A stretch of DNA of 13,270 nt from CAZQEC01 sp964591565 (GCA_964591565.1 CAZQEC010000028.1:1-13270); one strand, 5' to 3'; shown: positions 6,349 to 13,246, counted from the stretch's first letter. Notes: a model not told the origin generated them from the letters alone. Made by a program: numbers and translations.

Positions 6349-6984
6349 TTAAACTGACTTCGATTTAGTCCAAGCAATCAGCTCATCCAAATGAAGTGAC
6401 GCCGACGCCACGTCTTTGGCGTAGCCTGGGATGTAATAATCGAGCACCCGTTTGACTCCCCCAGTGTCCCCATCGGCAGTATTTTCAAAAATGCGTCGAG
6501 CCCCAATTAACGCCAAACGTTCCTTTTCCAGCATCTCCGTTTTGGTCTTGCCAGTTAACACCAATTCGGACGCCACATATTGAATGTGATAATTGGTACC
6601 TAAGACTTTATTAAAAACATACTGCGTACGCGCCATATGATCTTCAGACGAAACCACAACCACTTTTGTCCAGTTTCGAGGTTCAAGGATTAACGTCTTG
6701 ACAAAATAGGCATTTCCAATTGTATCCATCGATTTTTCTTCGCATATAATTTTGTCTTTAGGAATACCCAATAAAACAGCATAATCGCGCATGGCTCTGC
6801 TTTCAGTATCAGAAAAAGTTCTGCCTGCTCGAAAATACCATTTGCCGGACATAATGATGAATGGCGCAAGATCTTTTTGATATAATGCGACCGCTTTTTC
6901 GATCCGTTTTCTGGGATCGGGCGGTAGTGTGCCATCGGGTAATATGCCCCGCCCAAGCACTACAATCACATCTGCTTTTTTCAT
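6349..6984 (-). CDS. YdcF/SanA-like DUF218 protein
   Basis: This 211-residue cytosolic-looking protein opens with ADVIVVLGRGILPDG, the first strand and glycine turn of the DUF218 fold. It continues with RIEKAVALYQ, FIIMSGKW (the conserved serine-glycine loop), TESRAMRDYAVLLGIPKDKIICEEKSMDTIGNA (the conserved E-x-x-S-x-x-T-x-x-N region) and VVVVSSEDHMARTQYVF. Many DUF218 relatives are membrane-anchored and have been linked to envelope integrity, but no membrane segment is seen here and the biochemical role is not settled. It starts 5 nt after the comEC stop and is likely co-transcribed. A TACAAT that overlaps the comEC stop, 7 nt before the ATG, could alternatively be its own -10. Its 3' end abuts galT with a one-base gap. 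Confidence 0.82.
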   Translation of the reverse strand: MKKADVIVVLGRGILPDGTLPPDPRKRIEKAVALYQKDLAPFIIMSGKWYFRAGRTFSDTESRAMRDYAVLLGIPKDKIICEEKSMDTIGNAYFVKTLILEPRNWTKVVVVSSEDHMARTQYVFNKVLGTNYHIQYVASELVLTGKTKTEMLEKERLALIGARRIFENTADGDTGGVKRVLDYYIPGYAKDVASASLHLDELIAWTKSKSV

Positions 6985-6989
6985 AATAT

Positions 6990-8468
6990 TTATTGTACCC
7001 CCAATTTTTTACGCCTTTTACGCCCTGCCATAAACCACCATACCAAAATAATGACCATTAGATAGTAGGCAAAAATTCCACCGCGCGGCCAGGCAATGGA
7101 GGCAAAAGGTAAATGAGATGCTTTTTCGACTGACCACAATAAGGCGTGAAGAGGGAAGTAGAGGAGCCCGAGCCAGACCGAAAAAAGCGGTGCGGGGATT
7201 AAATTAAGTAAAACCACCCCTAAACCAATCAACATAATGAGCGGAATTAAGGGCAAAATAATGAGATTGGCCAAAAATGCATAGATTGAAAGTTGACCAA
7301 ACGCGCCGAGTAAATATGGCAAAGTCGCCAGTTGAGCCCCGAATGTTTCAGACGCAATCGTTTTTAACGGCTTCACTATTAACCATTTAACAAATTTGGA
7401 TAACAGTGGCGCTAATTCAATTAAGCCAAAAAACGCGAGAAATGATAGCGCAAATCCAGCGTCATCTTTAACCACGAAAGGATTAATGACAGCCATGAGG
7501 GTTGCGGTTAGTGCGATTAAAAGAAGTGTGTGCGGCGGGCGACCAAACAGTTTGCCAAAAAGCACCACTAACGCCATAACAGCGGCGCGCACGATTGAGC
7601 TTGGAGCGGCGGTAAAAATGACAAAGACAATAACGAGCGCGGCCGCCAGAAATATGGCTAATCGTTTATGAATGAGACCAGCCAGTGCCACTGGCCAGAG
7701 TGAAATAATAGTTAGATTATACCCCGAGACGGCCGTGAGATGTGAGATGCCGAGAGTGCGAAATTGATCTGCCACAGACTTGGATAATAATCCGGAGCCG
7801 CCAAAGAGCAAGCCGAGCAATAATTTGCCTTCATCGCCAGGCAATACTTTAAGCACATTGGTTTGGATGTGGTCACGCAAACCGTAGATATTTTTAACCA
7901 GCTTATTTCCGACATTATGATTGGTGCTTTGATATTGCCCGACCGAAGTTTGAGCTTGCACGCCTTTGAGGCGCCAGTAGCGTCGCCCATCAAAGGAGCC
8001 AAAGCGGGGTAGGTAGCTCAACTTCGATTGAAAAATTATCTCATCGCCATATTTTAGATTTGCATTATGCGGAAACGTAGCGGTTAAGGCGGTGGACGCG
8101 GTTAATCGTGCCTTAATATCATCCTGACGAATCTCAATTACCTGCACAATTGCTCGACTGCCCTGATTCGTGTTTTGCAAGGGCGTGCGCAACCAACCTC
8201 GCACGCTCACTTCGGTGCGCATCGGCGGATTAGTGTTCCACACTCGTAAGGCGTTATCCCAGCGCATTACGCCTAAAATGATACCGATCAGACAAAATAC
8301 CAACACTCGCCACATTGGTTTTGGCCAAACCAGATATAGCGATGCCAAAAAACCAACCAATAAAACTGGCCACACTTTGAGCCAGGGCAGACTTTCGGCG
8401 ATCAAACAGCCAATCAGGAATCCGAGACTCAAGCTTGATATTACCCCCAGTCGTTGTGATAAAAACAT
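6990..8468 (-). CDS. comEC: ComEC/Rec2 DNA-uptake channel without the hydrolase domain
   Basis: ComEC is the inner-membrane channel that passes single-stranded DNA into the cytosol during natural transformation. The 492-residue product has an N-terminal group of hydrophobic segments (about 8-75), then an OB-like soluble region. That region includes RTEVSVRGWLRTPL and the telling PRFGSFDGRRYWRLKGVQ (about residues 80-170). The Competence domain follows, with the core motif GISHLTAVSGYNLTII near residues 238-252 and many membrane segments to the C-terminus, which ends GRKRRKKLGVQ. The usual C-terminal metallo-beta-lactamase-like domain is absent; since the protein ends in a basic tail after a membrane segment, this looks like a natural short form. 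A weak promoter (8478-8506) lies close to the ATG. It probably shares a message with the downstream DUF218 gene. Confidence 0.92.
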   Translation of the reverse strand: MFLSQRLGVISSLSLGFLIGCLIAESLPWLKVWPVLLVGFLASLYLVWPKPMWRVLVFCLIGIILGVMRWDNALRVWNTNPPMRTEVSVRGWLRTPLQNTNQGSRAIVQVIEIRQDDIKARLTASTALTATFPHNANLKYGDEIIFQSKLSYLPRFGSFDGRRYWRLKGVQAQTSVGQYQSTNHNVGNKLVKNIYGLRDHIQTNVLKVLPGDEGKLLLGLLFGGSGLLSKSVADQFRTLGISHLTAVSGYNLTIISLWPVALAGLIHKRLAIFLAAALVIVFVIFTAAPSSIVRAAVMALVVLFGKLFGRPPHTLLLIALTATLMAVINPFVVKDDAGFALSFLAFFGLIELAPLLSKFVKWLIVKPLKTIASETFGAQLATLPYLLGAFGQLSIYAFLANLIILPLIPLIMLIGLGVVLLNLIPAPLFSVWLGLLYFPLHALLWSVEKASHLPFASIAWPRGGIFAYYLMVIILVWWFMAGRKRRKKLGVQ

Positions 8469-8477
8469 AATGTTTTA

Positions 8478-8506
8478 ACAGTAGGTAAAGTTGACACGTT
8501 TCACAA
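8478..8506 (-). promoter_or_regulatory. Possible comEC promoter
   Basis: On the minus strand TTGTGA (8506-8501) and TACTGT (8483-8478) are 17 nt apart. The -10 is a poor match. The predicted start lies within a few bases of the ATG at 8468, with no ribosome site between, as at several other genes here. Confidence 0.3.
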
Positions 8507-8520
8507 TATGACTGCGAAAA

Positions 8521-8552
8521 ATAAATGCTGTACTCAGCATTTATCCAAATGC
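8521..8552. promoter_or_regulatory. Two overlapping perfect dyads in the comEC-grpE divergent region
   Basis: ATAAATGCTG (8521-8530) and CAGCATTTAT (8535-8544) are perfect inverted 10-nt arms around TACT. GCATTT (8537-8542) also pairs perfectly with AAATGC (8547-8552) around ATCC. The right arm of the first dyad is thus the left arm of the second. No T-run follows on either strand, so terminator function is unlikely. It sits just upstream of the candidate comEC -35 and some 80 bp upstream of the grpE promoter, a plausible regulator site for either. Confidence 0.5.
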
Positions 8553-8557
8553 GCGAT

Positions 8558-8619
8558 CGGGGTGGGGATTGTTAAGGGTGGTGGGGTGGCATCTTAGGCG
8601 AACCCCCTACCCCTTAACC
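8558..8619. repeat. G-rich imperfect inverted repeat upstream of grpE
   Basis: GTTAAGGG (8570-8577) pairs with CCCTTAAC (8612-8619). The inner G-rich arm (TGGTGGGG) pairs partly with CCCCCTAC, with three mismatches, around a loop of about 16 nt. Upstream, GGGGTGGGG (8560-8568) adds two more G-tracts, so four G-runs are close together. A fold in RNA or single-stranded DNA is possible; no function is evident. Confidence 0.4.
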
Positions 8620-8631
8620 AATAATATGACC

Positions 8632-8660
8632 TTGATTTTTGATTGAAGATTAGGCATAAT
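8632..8660 (+). promoter_or_regulatory. Promoter of grpE
   Basis: TTGATT (8632-8637) and CATAAT (8655-8660) are separated by exactly 17 nt. The -10 overlaps an upstream in-frame ATG at 8659, which argues that the real start is the later ATG at 8683. The leader would be about 15-17 nt long. Confidence 0.55.
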
Positions 8661-8682
8661 GGTGGCAAGAGACGAGATCAAA

Positions 8683-9186
8683 ATGAGTAAAAAAACGCAG
8701 ACTGATAAATCTAAAACCGTAGATGTCAGCCCAACAGATTGGCAGGCCAAAGCGGCCGAATATCTGGCAGGTTGGCAACGCGCCCAGGCCGATTTAGTCA
8801 ATGCACGCACGCGAGCTGATGAAGAAAAACAAAGTTTTATTAAGTTCGCTCAAGCCGATTTAATCATGCAATTATTAACGGTGTTAGACAACTTTAAACG
8901 CGCCGCTGAACATACACCCCAGTCAAATAACGACAACACATCGAGTTGGTCCAATTGGGCCAGTGGTATTCAAGCGGTTGAAAAACAGTTTGAGATGATT
9001 TTGCAAAACAATGGCGTCAGCGAAATTATGGTGAAAGTGGGTGACGCTTTCGACCCGCAGACACACGACGCTATCGCCAGCGAACAATCTGAACACAGCG
9101 CGGATGTAATCACCCAAATTATTGAACCCGGCTACACCCTGCACGGCAAAGTTCTGCGTGCCCCAAAGGTAAAAGTGGCGAAATGA
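8683..9186 (+). CDS. grpE: GrpE, nucleotide exchange factor of DnaK
   Basis: GrpE dimers open the DnaK nucleotide pocket to release ADP. The 167-residue product (from MSKKTQ) has a polar N-terminus, then a long helix with the family pattern (WQAKAAEYLAGWQRAQADLVNARTRAD, about 19-46). Next come the LLTVLDNFKRAAEH segment and GIQAVEKQFEMILQNNGVSEI. The beta-domain carries the conserved FDPQTHDAIASEQS and GYTLHGKVLRAPKVKVAK, the diagnostic C-terminal signature. The start at 8683 is preferred over the in-frame ATG at 8659 because that codon overlaps the promoter -10 and MSKK suits the family. It is followed by dnaK after 206 nt that contain separate promoters, so dnaK need not be co-transcribed. 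Confidence 0.96.
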   Translation: MSKKTQTDKSKTVDVSPTDWQAKAAEYLAGWQRAQADLVNARTRADEEKQSFIKFAQADLIMQLLTVLDNFKRAAEHTPQSNNDNTSSWSNWASGIQAVEKQFEMILQNNGVSEIMVKVGDAFDPQTHDAIASEQSEHSADVITQIIEPGYTLHGKVLRAPKVKVAK

Positions 9187-9187
9187 A

Positions 9188-9267
9188 TCATAGTTCGTAG
9201 TTTGTAGTGAGTAGTTAGTAGAAAAAGTTTCTGTTTTCTATCCTCCATCATCTATCATCTATCCTCT
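9188..9267. repeat. Degenerate short-word repeat tract downstream of grpE
   Basis: Positions about 9188-9221 are a run of TAGTTNGTAGT-like words, and 9234-9267 a run of CTATCATCTATCCTCCATC-like words. The reverse complement of the second part contains GAGGATAGATGATAGA, which differs by one base from GAGGATGGATGATAGA at 2591-2606. The first part, reversed, has CTACTCACTAC close to GTTACTCACTAC at 2697-2708. The element is thus a relative of the tract at 2590-2724 in inverted orientation. Confidence 0.6.
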
Positions 9268-9274
9268 GATTTAC

Positions 9275-9303
9275 TTGACAGAATGTAAAGGATACTTTAC
9301 ATT
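9275..9303 (+). promoter_or_regulatory. dnaK distal promoter with a consensus -35
   Basis: A perfect TTGACA (9275-9280) is followed after exactly 17 nt by TACATT (9298-9303). The start would fall near 9310, giving a leader of about 83 nt before dnaK. The spacer and -10 are occupied by a perfect dyad, described separately. Confidence 0.55.
9282..9303. promoter_or_regulatory. Operator-like perfect inverted repeat in the dnaK promoter
   Basis: AATGTAAAG (9282-9290) and CTTTACATT (9295-9303) are perfect inverted 9-nt arms around GATA. The dyad fills the -35/-10 spacer and covers the -10 box, so a bound protein would block RNA polymerase. It does not resemble CIRCE (arms TTAGCACTC/GAGTGCTAA with a 9-nt gap), the HrcA site usual at such genes. 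No T-run follows, so it is not a terminator. Confidence 0.6.
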
Positions 9304-9346
9304 TAACGTATAAAGACAATCTGATGTGGATAATTGAGCTCGTCTC

Positions 9347-9376
9347 TTGTTAACACATCGGTTTACAGTCTACAAT
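9347..9376 (+). promoter_or_regulatory. dnaK proximal promoter
   Basis: TTGTTA (9347-9352) and TACAAT (9371-9376) are 18 nt apart. The start would lie near 9383, directly at the AAAGGGA ribosome site (9383-9389), 10 nt upstream of the ATG. It would give operator-independent basal expression in addition to the distal promoter. Confidence 0.45.
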
Positions 9377-9392
9377 AAACTGAAAGGGATTT

Positions 9393-11285
9393 ATGGGAAA
9401 AATAATTGGCATAGATTTAGGCACGACCAACTCGGTCGGCGCTATTATGGAAGCGGGGGTGGCTAAAGTAATTCCAACTGCTGAAGGTGGCAACATTGTG
9501 CCATCGGTAGTGGCATTAAATAAAAACAACGAGCGTCTGGTCGGACAAATTGCCAAACGTCAAGCTGTGACTAATCCTGAAAACACCGTTTTTTCGATCA
9601 AGCGCTTTATCGGACGCCAGTTTAATGACGCCTCAGTGCAAGCAGACGTCAAACACATGCCATACAAAACTGCCAAAGCCACAAACGGTAGTTTAAATGT
9701 GATATTGGGCGGCAAAGAAACAACGCCGCAAGAAATTTCATCTTACATATTAGCCAAGATTAAAAAAGACGCTGAAAGTTATTTGGGTACCCCAGTGACC
9801 GATGCGGTGATTACCGTGCCAGCTTACTTTAATGACGCTCAACGCCAAGCAACAAAGGATGCGGGCAAAATTGCCGGCTTAAACGTGCTTCGTATTATTA
9901 ATGAACCCACCGCGGCGGCACTTTCTTATGGATTAGATAAGAAAAAGAACGAAAAAGTAGCTGTGTACGATTTAGGTGGCGGTACATTTGACGTCACAAT
10001 TTTGGAGCTTTCGACCCATGAAGGTGAGTCAAGTTTTGAAGTTATTTCAACTAACGGCGATACTCATTTGGGTGGTGATGATTTCGATCAAAAACTAATG
10101 CAGTTTTTGCTCGATCACTTCAAGCAAGATCAAGGGATTGATTTGTCTAAAGACGTCATGGCTTTGCAACGTATTAAAGAAGCGGCCGAAAAAGCCAAAA
10201 TTGAACTGTCCAACACGCAGGAAACTGAAATTAATTTGCCATTTGTGACTGCGGACGCTGGTGGTCCAAAGCATTTAGTGCTCAAAGTAAACCGAGCCCA
10301 ATTTGAGCAAATGACCGACGACTTAATTAAGCGTTCGCTTGAGCCGTGTAAAAAAGCACTGGCGGACGCTAAATTGACCGCCAAAGACATTAATGAGGTC
10401 ATTTTGGTCGGCGGCCAAACTCGGATGCCAAAGGTCATTGAAGCGGTCAAAGAATTTTTTGGCAAAGAACCAAACAAGAGCGTTAACCCCGATGAAGCGG
10501 TAGCACTGGGTGCGGCCATTCAAGGTGGTGTTTTGGGTGGCGACGTTAAAGATGTGTTACTGCTAGATGTAACCCCGTTGTCACTCGGGTTAGAGACGCT
10601 AGGCGGAGTTATGACCAAATTGATTGAACGCAACACCACCATTCCAACCTCAAAGTCACAAACTTTTTCAACAGCGGCCGACAACCAGCCGGCGGTCGAA
10701 ATTCACGTTCTGCAGGGCGAACGCGAAATGGCGAGTGATAATAAAACTTTAGGACGCTTTGTACTGGATGGTATTCCCCCAGCTCCACGCGGTATGCCTC
10801 AAGTTGAGGTAACATTTGACATTGACGCCAACGGCATTGTACACGTTAGCGCCAAAGATAAAGCGACCAATAAAGAGCAAAAAATAACCATTACTTCATC
10901 ATCTGGATTGTCGGAAGCAGAAGTAGAAAAAATGCGTGCCGACGCTGAAGCCCACGCCGACGAAGACAAAATAAAACGCGAACTTGTAGAAAAACGCAAT
11001 TTAGCCGATAATTTAATATATACCGCCGAAAAAACCATTAAAGACTACGGTGAAAAAGCGGGTGATGAGTTGAAAAAACCAGTTGAGGAAGACGTGGGGG
11101 CACTGAAAAAGACACTAGAGGGAGAAGACAAGGAAGCGTTGGATAAGGCGATTGATAAGTTGAATGATAGTTTGTCGAAGCTTGGGGCTGTAGCACATCA
11201 ACCTGAATCTGCCTCGGCCAGTGATCAAAAAACTGATGAAGATCAGCCAAAAAGTGAAGATAAGGCAAGCGACGAAACTAAATAA
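9393..11285 (+). CDS. dnaK: DnaK, Hsp70 chaperone
   Basis: DnaK binds and releases exposed hydrophobic peptides in an ATP-driven cycle with DnaJ and GrpE. The 630-residue protein has normal length. The ATPase domain starts with [10 protein letters not shown] (phosphate 1 loop) and contains [46 protein letters not shown] (phosphate 2) and [11 protein letters not shown]. The conserved hydrophobic interdomain linker [13 protein letters not shown] begins at residue 387. The substrate domain has [18 protein letters not shown] and VLQGERE, and the helical lid ends in a Glu/Asp/Lys/Ser-rich tail. The start has an AAAGGGA ribosome site. Upstream are two promoters, one containing a perfect dyad, which suggests repression by something other than HrcA. 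The start is 23 nt upstream of nothing shared: the next gene follows the stop after 22 nt, probably on the same message. Confidence 0.98.
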   Translation: MGKIIGIDLGTTNSVGAIMEAGVAKVIPTAEGGNIVPSVVALNKNNERLVGQIAKRQAVTNPENTVFSIKRFIGRQFNDASVQADVKHMPYKTAKATNGSLNVILGGKETTPQEISSYILAKIKKDAESYLGTPVTDAVITVPAYFNDAQRQATKDAGKIAGLNVLRIINEPTAAALSYGLDKKKNEKVAVYDLGGGTFDVTILELSTHEGESSFEVISTNGDTHLGGDDFDQKLMQFLLDHFKQDQGIDLSKDVMALQRIKEAAEKAKIELSNTQETEINLPFVTADAGGPKHLVLKVNRAQFEQMTDDLIKRSLEPCKKALADAKLTAKDINEVILVGGQTRMPKVIEAVKEFFGKEPNKSVNPDEAVALGAAIQGGVLGGDVKDVLLLDVTPLSLGLETLGGVMTKLIERNTTIPTSKSQTFSTAADNQPAVEIHVLQGEREMASDNKTLGRFVLDGIPPAPRGMPQVEVTFDIDANGIVHVSAKDKATNKEQKITITSSSGLSEAEVEKMRADAEAHADEDKIKRELVEKRNLADNLIYTAEKTIKDYGEKAGDELKKPVEEDVGALKKTLEGEDKEALDKAIDKLNDSLSKLGAVAHQPESASASDQKTDEDQPKSEDKASDETK

Positions 11286-11297
11286 ATCACAATTTTA

Positions 11298-11305
11298 GGG
11301 GGGGG
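11298..11305 (+). promoter_or_regulatory. Eight-G tract acting as the ribosome site of the next gene
   Basis: A run of eight G follows TTTTA and lies 2 nt before the ATG at 11308. It is the only candidate Shine-Dalgarno for that gene. A homopolymer this long is prone to slippage, and its length would change the spacing to the start codon. Confidence 0.5.
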
Positions 11306-11307
11306 CT

Positions 11308-12009
11308 ATGTCTGGCAAAACAATGTTGATCGCGATAGTGGTTTTGGTGCTATTGGGGGCATCGGGAGTTTTGGCGTACAGTTATTACAACAAAAAGTCT
11401 CCGACAACCCAAAGTCCCACTTCTAATAACTCAAGTTCTGATCCTAGCATTACTTCTACCCCAAATACCACAACCACTTTGGCGACTAATTCAATTCTCG
11501 CCGCCGACGCTGTAAGCGAGGGTGAAAATTCGAAAAAAAAATTCACTACATCCAGTGAAAAACTAAACTCATGGCCTCTTTATAAAGCAAATGCCAACTT
11601 TACCGGTTTATTTATTACCCTAGACACAAAATTAGAGTTAAATAGCGCCAATGAAGTGTATGTGTTTGATTCGCCAGACGACGCCAACAATCACTACACT
11701 ATCAGTTTGGCCCAATCCAGTGGCAACACCTTGCGCGCCATCATTCCGATCGGCGATTATCAAGGCACGCTCCTGCCAATCAAAAAAGAGTTTTGGCAAG
11801 TGCAATACGTTGAAGCTTTGCAAATCGCACATAAAAATGGTGGACAAGAGTTTATGAGCGCAAACGCAGTGACCAGCGTGGAAATGAAACTGGTACGCGC
11901 TGATCCCAAAGATTTTTTGTATTGGATCGTCACATATCACACTAAAGAGGTCAGTAAATCACTCGCAGTTAAAGTGGACGCGAACGACAAAACAGTGATT
12001 AAAGAGTAA
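11308..12009 (+). CDS. Membrane-anchored extracytoplasmic protein with a PepSY-like C-terminus
   Basis: This 233-residue hypothetical protein has one N-terminal hydrophobic segment (about residues 5-25, TMLIAIVVLVLLGASGVLAY) preceded by a lysine. No lipobox cysteine is seen, so it is probably an uncleaved anchor with the rest outside. A Ser/Thr/Asn/Pro-rich linker follows (about 30-62), then a folded region with WPLYKANANFTGLFITLDT and ALQIAHKNGGQEFM. The ending LYWIVTYHTKEVSKSLAVKVDANDKTVIKE has the shape of PepSY-type domains: helix, then strands ending in a V-D-A-x-x-x-x-V turn. That assignment is a resemblance, not certain. It follows dnaK by 22 nt on the same strand and converges on dnaJ with a 26-nt gap, so it may be carried on the stress message, an unusual companion. 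Confidence 0.75.
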   Translation: MSGKTMLIAIVVLVLLGASGVLAYSYYNKKSPTTQSPTSNNSSSDPSITSTPNTTTTLATNSILAADAVSEGENSKKKFTTSSEKLNSWPLYKANANFTGLFITLDTKLELNSANEVYVFDSPDDANNHYTISLAQSSGNTLRAIIPIGDYQGTLLPIKKEFWQVQYVEALQIAHKNGGQEFMSANAVTSVEMKLVRADPKDFLYWIVTYHTKEVSKSLAVKVDANDKTVIKE

Positions 12010-12035
12010 TTTTAGATTTTAGTCACAAGACTAGA

Positions 12036-12644
12036 TTACGAGCGCTCTAGATATTTTAACCGCTCATAGAGTTCTTTTTGCTCACGCGAGAGGTGTTTGG
12101 GCATACGCAAGCGAGTAATGATGATGAGGTCACCAACACCGCCCCGAAAAGCCCTACCTTGACCACGCAGACGAAATTGAGTACCTTCGCGTGTGCCCGC
12201 CGGAATATTTAATTCGATTGGCTTGCCGTCCATTTGGAAATGCAATTTATCACCTAACACCGCTTGAGGTAGGGTAATTTCAACTTCGGCTTGCACTTGT
12301 GACATAGCTTGACCAAAAATACCTTCAAAAATATCACCTAAACCCCCACCACCGAAACCAAACCCCTGTGAGAAATCAAAATCTTGACTGCCACCGAAAC
12401 CGCCCGACCTTCCCCCAAATTGTGGCCCGTCTGCAGAGCCAAATTGATCATAATTTGCTCGTTTTGTTGGATCAGACAATATTTGATATGCCTCATTAAT
12501 TTCTTTAAATTTGGCTTCGTGTTCTTTGCCCCCGCCTTTGTCGGGATGAAAATCGTGCGCCATTTTGCGATAGGCCCGCTTGATCTCTTCGGGCGAAGCG
12601 CCTTTGGACACACCCAGTATTGAATAGTAATCTTTATTAGCCAT
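12036..12644 (-). CDS. dnaJ: Compact DnaJ: J-domain, G/F region and a single C-terminal domain
   Basis: The product has only 202 residues, against roughly 370-380 for typical DnaJ. Residues 4-68 are a complete J-domain with the HPD motif at 33-35, which stimulates DnaK ATP hydrolysis. Residues about 69-112 are a Gly/Phe-rich linker with the DIFEGIFG motif. There is no CxxCxGxG zinc-finger. The remaining part ([62 protein letters not shown]) best matches the second C-terminal domain and end of DnaJ, so the first C-terminal domain seems to be missing too. It presumably recruits DnaK, encoded 0.75 kb away on the other strand, but its own substrate binding may be limited. A near-consensus promoter ends 11 nt before the ATG, leaving no room for a Shine-Dalgarno. 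Confidence 0.92.
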   Translation of the reverse strand: MANKDYYSILGVSKGASPEEIKRAYRKMAHDFHPDKGGGKEHEAKFKEINEAYQILSDPTKRANYDQFGSADGPQFGGRSGGFGGSQDFDFSQGFGFGGGGLGDIFEGIFGQAMSQVQAEVEITLPQAVLGDKLHFQMDGKPIELNIPAGTREGTQFRLRGQGRAFRGGVGDLIIITRLRMPKHLSREQKELYERLKYLERS

Positions 12645-12655
12645 AATATGTTCAA

Positions 12656-12684
12656 ATTATACTAAAAAATGACTCGTTTATCAA
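12656..12684 (-). promoter_or_regulatory. Near-consensus promoter of dnaJ
   Basis: On the minus strand TTGATA (12684-12679) and a perfect TATAAT (12661-12656) are separated by exactly 17 nt. A start near 12649 gives a leader of only about 5 nt. The -35 box lies 1 nt from the stop codon of the upstream GrpB-family gene. No dyad like that at dnaK is seen. Confidence 0.65.
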
Positions 12685-12685
12685 C

Positions 12686-13246
12686 CTAATTCATCATCTT
12701 TGCCAAAACGGCTCGTATAAATGGCTCTTTAGCGGCGTTGTACGAAGTGGCATCAGTTTTGCCTTGACTAACCGCTTCTTGCTTAATCTCTGCATAGCGT
12801 TTTTGCTCTTGCGGATGTTCGATTAAATAATTACGAAAAAATCGAGCGCCTGCTAAATCATCCGAACCTTCGACGATTAAATGAACATGAATGTTATAAA
12901 TTTTGTTTTGATATTTAATCGACGCAACCCGCAGAGGGCGATAGCTTGGTTCAGATTTATTTAAGGGACTTTCTTGAAATCCTATTTTGGATAATACCTG
13001 TAGTCTCGCCTCAAACTGATCTAGGCCACTCGGTATAACCAAATTGATAATATTTTTGCCCGGCATACCGACAACGGCGGTTGAACCTATATGCTCCGGG
13101 CGGGCACCTGGGATTTGTTCAATTATGATGCGTGATACTAATTCGGCCACTTTTGATAAATTAACGTCGTAAGGCAAAAACTGAATCGGCTTTAACTGGT
13201 AGGGTAAAATGTCCATTGGCATATTGTAGCTTAAATTGTTCATCAC
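12686..13246 (-). CDS. GrpB/UPF0157-family protein (nucleotidyltransferase fold)
   Basis: This protein has 186 residues from a GTG at 13246, or 185 from the adjacent ATG at 13243, which is equally likely. The family signature is clear: PGARPEHIGSTAVVGMPGKNIINLVI (residues 46-71), then SKIGFQES, IHVHLIVEGS and a C-terminal FFRNYLIEHPQEQKRYAEIKQEA, ending TSYNAAKEPFIRAVL. The family has a polymerase-beta-like nucleotidyltransferase fold; its substrate is not established in general, and a few distant members have been linked to coenzyme A or nucleotide chemistry. The canonical GST...KPIID core normally holds an aspartate where this protein has Asn68 (NIINL), so metal binding may be altered. An AATATA at 13248-13253 (TATATT on the minus strand) could be a -10 right before the start, but its -35 would lie outside the window. 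It precedes dnaJ by 41 nt. Confidence 0.85.
   Translation of the reverse strand: MMNNLSYNMPMDILPYQLKPIQFLPYDVNLSKVAELVSRIIIEQIPGARPEHIGSTAVVGMPGKNIINLVIPSGLDQFEARLQVLSKIGFQESPLNKSEPSYRPLRVASIKYQNKIYNIHVHLIVEGSDDLAGARFFRNYLIEHPQEQKRYAEIKQEAVSQGKTDATSYNAAKEPFIRAVLAKMMN

Noticed and set aside
8659..8682. The upstream in-frame ATG at 8659 as the grpE start
   Set aside because: The codon overlaps the -10 box of a well-spaced promoter, so it would lie upstream of the predicted transcript start.
9282..9303. The dnaK dyad as a terminator for grpE
   Set aside because: The stem is AT-rich and is followed by no T-run. It lies exactly between a consensus -35 and a -10, which fits an operator better.
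12016..12034. A short hairpin (TAGTC/GACTA with a four-base loop) between the convergent gene ends as a bidirectional terminator
   Set aside because: The stem is only 5 bp, is not GC-rich, and has no clear T-run on either side. It may slow polymerase but cannot be called a terminator from sequence.
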